Assembly (NCBI RefSeq): GCF_005845215.1
Contig: NZ_SPHO01000009.1
Location: forward strand, 62,001 to 126,000
DNA length: 64,000 bases
Origin: Clostridium sp. 1001271st1 H5
GTDB lineage: Bacteria; Bacillota; Clostridia; Lachnospirales; Lachnospiraceae
Reading direction: 5' to 3'
The stretch's first letter is position 1. Each line of letters begins with the position of its first letter. Position numbers and translations under genes: made by a program. This document shows, piece after piece, positions 59,982-64,000 of the stretch. The notes below the pieces were generated by a model. The model searched no databases. It saw only the letters and a program-made list of their open reading frames with translations, and was not told the origin of the DNA.

Positions 59982-62171
59982 TTAAGATTCCATTTCCCGC
60001 CCGCAGTCCCTGAGGGCTTTCAGTATCGAAGTGTCTGAGACAGGCTTATCAATGTACCCGTCTATCATTCCCCTCTGTCTGGCCTCCGCCAGCTCCTTGT
60101 CCACCTGGTCCGCCATGACAATTTTTATCAAGCCGGGATACTGCCCCTGAATGGACATGCAGAAGTCCACTGCGCTCCCGCCTTCCATGTACTGGTCCGC
60201 CACCACAGCATCAAAGGTCCGGGTCTTCAGAAGCTTCCCGGCCTCCTCAAAACCCATGGCTGTCACCACCGGTATCTTAAGGCGGTGAAAGTTCTTTTCC
60301 AGAAGCCCCAGCACTTTGGGGTTGTCATCTGCAATGAGAAGACGCAGCCCCGGCTCTCTGGCCTCCGTCCCAGCTTCCTCACCATCCGGCTCTGTCTGTT
60401 CATTGACAGGCAGGTAAATATGGAATACGCTGCCGTTTCCCGGCTGGCTCTGCGCATATATGTAACCTCTGTGGGAGGTGATGATTTGTTCCACCAGGGC
60501 CAGTCCCAGTCCGGTCCCCTTTCCTCCCTTTTTTGTGGTAAAAAACGGGTCAAATATCTGCTTCAGCACATCCTGGCTCATGCCGCAGCCATTATCCTCA
60601 ATATCGATTCTCACATATTCATCCCAGGTACCTGAAACCGGTACATGACAGCCGGACTCCAGCTCCCCTTTTTTTGCTGTCCTGCCCCTTACAAGAATCC
60701 GGCCTTCCTCATGGCCTATGGCGTGAATGGCATTGACGCATATATTCAGGATAACCTGGTTCATCTGGGTTTCATTTCCAAGAATGCATTTTCCCCTGAA
60801 ATCCAGGTCTGTTTCCAGGTGCACATTGGACGGGCATACGGACCGGACCATTTTCAGGGCGCGCTTCATCATTTTCTCCGCCCCCATATTCTTATAGGCT
60901 GTCTCCATGTTCTTTCTGCTGAGGGAGGATATCTGCTGTATGATTTCTTTTGCCTTTACCGAAGCTTCGTAGATTTCCGACGCACTGTCATATTCCCCGC
61001 AGTCCTCATCCAGGTCCATCATCAGCAGCTCCGCATACCCCATAATAGGCGTAAGCAGGTTGTTGAATTCATGGGCAATGCCTCCTGTCATGGTCCCCAT
61101 AATCTGGAGCCTCTGCTGATGGGCAATGGCCTCCTCACTCTGGTGCATTTCCTCCAGCAGGCGGTTAAGCTCCGTCAGATAGGCAATCTGCTCCGTATCC
61201 TTTTTCCGCTGGAGCACCAGACGGAGCATGTAAGCCCCCATAAGAAGAATGGCCCCCATAATGCCTGAAAACACCATAACCAGCTTTAAAAATCCCTCTG
61301 CTATGGGGATATAGATATCGTCATAATCAATAACAGCGCTGACCACCAGGAAATCCTGGCCTATGGGGGCCGGGGAGTAGGCGCTTATCTTCTTAACCCT
61401 TGGCGCACCAGGTTCGGTCCACCAGTAGGAATAGTACTCCGATACGCCTTCCTGTCCCTGGTTCTGCTTGTCTGTCATATCCTCCAGGCTGGCCAGGTCC
61501 TTATCCGGATACAGGTGGCGCCGCCCATATATGACATCAATTCCCCATTGTTCCCGGTCCGGGTGCATCAGGATGGTTCCCCTGGAATCCTTCACCACCA
61601 CATAGCCGTTGGTTCCCAGACGGATACCGGAAATCATGCTCTGGTAATAGGCCTGTCCGTCAATAACAAGGGAAATCGAATGGTTGTGTCCGGTCTTTTT
61701 CTTTAATATCAGATAAATATCCCCGTTGTCCAGCCTGGCCTGATACAGTTTCATGGTGCTATCAACCGCACTGACGGAATAAATGGTGGTAATCTTATGC
61801 CCCTTCATGCTCCGCACCACCTCTCCATCCCCATTTTCCAGCATGATGTCATAGACAAATGCATGATGGGCCCGGGCATACTCCCGGAATACGGCCCAGT
61901 CCGGCTCCCCATCCCCCTCAGTCCGCCTGAGAGCCATGCCGTCCAGAGCCTCCAGGTCCGCCTTATATTCCTCAATCAGCACCTGCAGATTGTCCGCCAG
62001 GCTCTGGGCGGTCAGAAGCATCTGCTGCTTTTGGTTATCTATGATGGACTGTTTATATTCATTCCACACGCTGAACCCGGCAAAGGCCAGGGCCAGCAGC
62101 ACTGCGCACAGCAGACCGGCAGCAGCAGCCAGGTATCCGTTCCTCTTCCCGTCTTTTTTCTTCTCTTTCAT
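59982..62171 (-). CDS. Hybrid sensor histidine kinase with Cache-like sensor
   Basis: A 729-residue membrane protein. One membrane helix (about 13-35) and another (about 295-318) bracket an external dCache-like sensor of 255 residues. Then follow HisKA with the phospho-His H366 in GGIAHEFNNLLTP, HATPase with DIEDNGCGMS and GTGLGLALVEQI, and a C-terminal receiver (about 605-725, LLIADDNPKVLG, acceptor Asp in VVADQYM). It is divergent from an OmpR-type regulator and lies between the citrate transporter and citF, so tricarboxylate sensing is a fair guess. Confidence 0.92.
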   Translation of the reverse strand: MKEKKKDGKRNGYLAAAAGLLCAVLLALAFAGFSVWNEYKQSIIDNQKQQMLLTAQSLADNLQVLIEEYKADLEALDGMALRRTEGDGEPDWAVFREYARAHHAFVYDIMLENGDGEVVRSMKGHKITTIYSVSAVDSTMKLYQARLDNGDIYLILKKKTGHNHSISLVIDGQAYYQSMISGIRLGTNGYVVVKDSRGTILMHPDREQWGIDVIYGRRHLYPDKDLASLEDMTDKQNQGQEGVSEYYSYWWTEPGAPRVKKISAYSPAPIGQDFLVVSAVIDYDDIYIPIAEGFLKLVMVFSGIMGAILLMGAYMLRLVLQRKKDTEQIAYLTELNRLLEEMHQSEEAIAHQQRLQIMGTMTGGIAHEFNNLLTPIMGYAELLMMDLDEDCGEYDSASEIYEASVKAKEIIQQISSLSRKNMETAYKNMGAEKMMKRALKMVRSVCPSNVHLETDLDFRGKCILGNETQMNQVILNICVNAIHAIGHEEGRILVRGRTAKKGELESGCHVPVSGTWDEYVRIDIEDNGCGMSQDVLKQIFDPFFTTKKGGKGTGLGLALVEQIITSHRGYIYAQSQPGNGSVFHIYLPVNEQTEPDGEEAGTEAREPGLRLLIADDNPKVLGLLEKNFHRLKIPVVTAMGFEEAGKLLKTRTFDAVVADQYMEGGSAVDFCMSIQGQYPGLIKIVMADQVDKELAEARQRGMIDGYIDKPVSDTSILKALRDCGREMES

Positions 62172-62184
62172 AAACTACCCCTTA

Positions 62185-62246
62185 TGATGTAAAATGACTC
62201 CCTTATTGACTTGTCTCCACCTTAATATTATAATGATTTTACATCA
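62185..62246 (+). promoter_or_regulatory. Response-regulator promoter flanked by an 11-bp inverted repeat
   Basis: A -35 TTGACT (62206-62211), 17-bp spacer and -10 TATAAT (62229-62234) precede the regulator gene. TGATGTAAAAT (62185-62195) and its exact complement ATTTTACATCA (62236-62246) flank the promoter, with starts 51 bp apart, close to five helical turns. These are candidate regulator sites in the kinase/regulator divergent gap. Confidence 0.65.
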
Positions 62247-62284
62247 AAAAACAAACAGGGAAACAAAAGATTCTGGGGGGAACT

Positions 62285-62971
62285 ATGGCTGACAAAGTAT
62301 TGATTGTGGACGATGACCCGTCCATCTGCAAACTGCTGGAAAAGGTAATGCACAGCAATGACCTGGAAACCACTGTGGCGGACAGCGGGCAGGCCGCCCT
62401 GCATCTCCTTAAAAACCATGCCTATGACATGATTCTCATGGATGTGATGCTGGGGGACATGGAAGGATTTGAAGTCATCAGGGCCCTGCGGAGCCAGGGT
62501 ATCAAGACCCCTGTGATGATTGTCAGCGGACGCAACGAAGACTACGACTCCCTCTACGGCCTTTCCATCGGAGCGGACGACTACATCACCAAACCCTTCC
62601 GTCCCCTGGTGCTGGGCGCCAAGGTCAAGGCGCTAATCCGCCGCAGCAGGAACCTGTCCTCTGACAGCTCGGAACAGCTGGAGTGCGGACCCTTTTCTTA
62701 CAATACGTCCACCATGCGTTTTTATAAGGACGGCGGGGAAATCTTCCTCTCATCCAAGGAGAGCAGCCTTATGCTTCTGTTCATGAAACACCCGGGCCAG
62801 GTATTCACCAAAGAAATGATATACGAGCATGTGTGGGGCAATACCATTGCCGTGGATGACAACGCCATCATGGTCTATATCAACCGTCTCCGCTCAAAGA
62901 TTGAGGAGGACCGCCAGAAACCGGCCCATATCATGACGGTACGGGGCCTGGGGTACCGGTTTGTTCCGTAA
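62285..62971 (+). CDS. OmpR-family response regulator
   Basis: A 228-residue regulator with a receiver (KVLIVDDDPSICKLLEKVMH, phospho-Asp in DMILMDVMLGDM, Lys in YITKPF) and a C-terminal winged helix (about 130-226, MIYEHVWGNTIAVDDNAIMV, TVRGLGYRF). A purine-rich GGGGGGAAC lies before the ATG. It is divergent from the hybrid kinase and probably its partner. Candidate binding sites are seen in the shared gap. Confidence 0.93.
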   Translation: MADKVLIVDDDPSICKLLEKVMHSNDLETTVADSGQAALHLLKNHAYDMILMDVMLGDMEGFEVIRALRSQGIKTPVMIVSGRNEDYDSLYGLSIGADDYITKPFRPLVLGAKVKALIRRSRNLSSDSSEQLECGPFSYNTSTMRFYKDGGEIFLSSKESSLMLLFMKHPGQVFTKEMIYEHVWGNTIAVDDNAIMVYINRLRSKIEEDRQKPAHIMTVRGLGYRFVP

Positions 62972-63086
62972 CCTTATCAATAGTCCGGCAGCTAAACAGA
63001 CAGACGGCCCGAACCAGGTTCCGCCCAGCGGTCCCCGGTTCAGGCCATTTTCATCTACTTTTTCTGATTTTTACGTTTCCGCAGAC

Positions 63087-64000
63087 TCATTCTTCTGTAA
63101 ACTCAAACTTCTTCACCTGCCGCACCACATCCATGATGGTTCCGTCCCGGCTTTCGATGATACCCACCACCTTATCTGTAAACCGGACCTTTTCCGGTTC
63201 GCCCACTATGGAGTAGGCAATGTCCCTCAGCTCTCCGATGGTCTTAAAAGGCAGGTCCACATCCTTCATGCACTCAATCAAATCCTGTCTGAGGGGATTG
63301 ATGGCAATGCCGTAATCCGTAATAACCACGTCAATGCTCTCTCCCGGCGTGGTGACTGTGGTCACCTGGGTGCACACTGCCGGTATCCTGCCCTGGAGCA
63401 GGGGTGTGATGACAATAGTGCACTTTGCACCGGCCGCCGTGTCAGGATGGCCGCCCTGGGCTCCTGTAATGACTCCGTCAGAGCCAACCACCACGTTGCA
63501 GTTAAAATTCACGTCCACCTCCAGGGCTGCCAGAATCACAAAATCCAGCTTATTGACCACGGCCCCTTTGTTGAAGGGGTCGGCATAGGCTCCTGCCGAT
63601 ATGCGGAAATGCTTTAAATCCTTTAGATTTTCCACTGCATCCAGGTCAAAGTCCTGGGTATCCAGCAGACAATCCGCCTGGCCGTTAATCAGCAGGTCGC
63701 ACATGGGCTTTGTCAGTCCGCCCACCCCGAACCTCATTCGGATATTCCTCTCCTTCATGACCTTGGCAAGGGAGATGGTAGAGGCGATGGAAGCTCCCCC
63801 CACTCCTGTCTGGTAAGAAAACCCATCCTTAAAATATGGGGTATTGACCACAAACCTGGTGCAGTAATCCGCCATCATCAGCTTCCTCATGTCCGTGGTC
63901 GGTTTGGCTGCCCCGGTGGCTATCTTCTCAGGGTCGCCTATGGCATCCACCACAACCACATAGTCCACCTTTGTCATGCTGATATGGGCCGGAAAATTGG
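63087..64000 (-). CDS. citF: Citrate lyase alpha subunit, C-terminal part
   Basis: The frame enters from the right edge and runs 304 residues to the stop at 63087. It is the citrate:acetyl-ACP transferase subunit of citrate lyase, seen in KIATGAAKPTTDMRKLMMAD, FSYQTGVGGASIASTISLAK and GGHPDTAAGAKCTIV. The complex splits citrate to acetate and oxaloacetate. The N-terminal 200 or so residues and the citDE partners lie outside the window. With the CitMHS transporter and the two-component pair it forms a citrate utilisation module. Confidence 0.95.
   Translation of the reverse strand, partial: NFPAHISMTKVDYVVVVDAIGDPEKIATGAAKPTTDMRKLMMADYCTRFVVNTPYFKDGFSYQTGVGGASIASTISLAKVMKERNIRMRFGVGGLTKPMCDLLINGQADCLLDTQDFDLDAVENLKDLKHFRISAGAYADPFNKGAVVNKLDFVILAALEVDVNFNCNVVVGSDGVITGAQGGHPDTAAGAKCTIVITPLLQGRIPAVCTQVTTVTTPGESIDVVITDYGIAINPLRQDLIECMKDVDLPFKTIGELRDIAYSIVGEPEKVRFTDKVVGIIESRDGTIMDVVRQVKKFEFTEE

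Noticed and set aside
58621..59985. 454-codon open frame on the plus strand
   Set aside because: Antisense to the CitMHS transporter gene; no family pattern and His/Gln/Arg-rich composition.

Overview
The window looks like chromosomal DNA from an anaerobic gut Firmicute, most likely a Lachnospiraceae/Enterocloster (former Clostridium clostridioforme-bolteae) type genome. This is inference from gene content and signals, not from a database search. The signs are strong AGGAGG-type ribosome sites, sigma-A promoters in AT-rich gaps between fairly GC-rich genes, an oxygen-sensitive class III ribonucleotide reductase, DapL-type lysine synthesis, a class B sortase, CD3324-family and ANTAR proteins, an AgrC-like sensor kinase and citrate lyase. 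No rRNA, tRNA, CRISPR array, integrase or insertion sequence was recognised. The only likely broken gene is a 5'-truncated M20 peptidase remnant at 50461-50910.

Layout. 1-8501: a minus-strand sugar or polyol operon (binding lipoprotein, ABC ATPase, permease, split transketolase, FGGY kinase, zinc dehydrogenase) with its LacI regulator. 8589-11286: nrdD-nrdG with an NrdR-box promoter. 11566-12010: a 79-residue protein behind a structured RNA or attenuator. 12080-18161: a MalR-like regulator divergent from a maltose-type PTS, a MapP-like phosphatase and amylomaltase. 18247-24543: SPOR amidase, dapL, dapF, an ANTAR protein, glnA, and a second DapF-like protein in which both catalytic cysteines are serine. 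24761-30661: an AraC regulator and a complete livKHMGF branched-chain amino-acid ABC operon. 30740-35936: a phosphoribosyltransferase-like protein, ftsH, pyrG and an unannotated 54-residue ORF with a TTG start. 36084-38670: a polar amino-acid ABC transporter. 38985-42211: sortase B, then a divergent pair made of a BTAD/SARP-type activator and a protein with repeated WQG motifs. The pair shares a promoter region with two perfect 11-bp direct repeats. 42339-48188: MATE exporter, sigma factor with membrane partner, L,D-transpeptidase and secreted cyclophilin. 48189-50432: thiD-cytX under a TPP riboswitch. 50461-53370: M20 remnant, XRE regulator and an AgrC/LytTR two-component pair. 53566-58358: a sodium:solute symporter, a ceramidase-like hydrolase, a CD3324-family protein with an interleaved-hairpin leader, and a carbonic anhydrase overlapping an L,D-transpeptidase tail to tail. 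58534-64000: a citrate-type module (CitMHS transporter, hybrid sensor kinase, response regulator, citF).

How the genes work together. Most of the window is nutrient import with dedicated control: two LacI circuits, one AraC, one SARP-like activator, several two-component systems and RNA leaders (TPP riboswitch, glnA/ANTAR and others). The least explained parts are the BTAD/WQG-repeat pair, the Cys-to-Ser DapF paralogue, the structured RNA near 11.9 kb and the leaders of dapL and of the CD3324-family gene.
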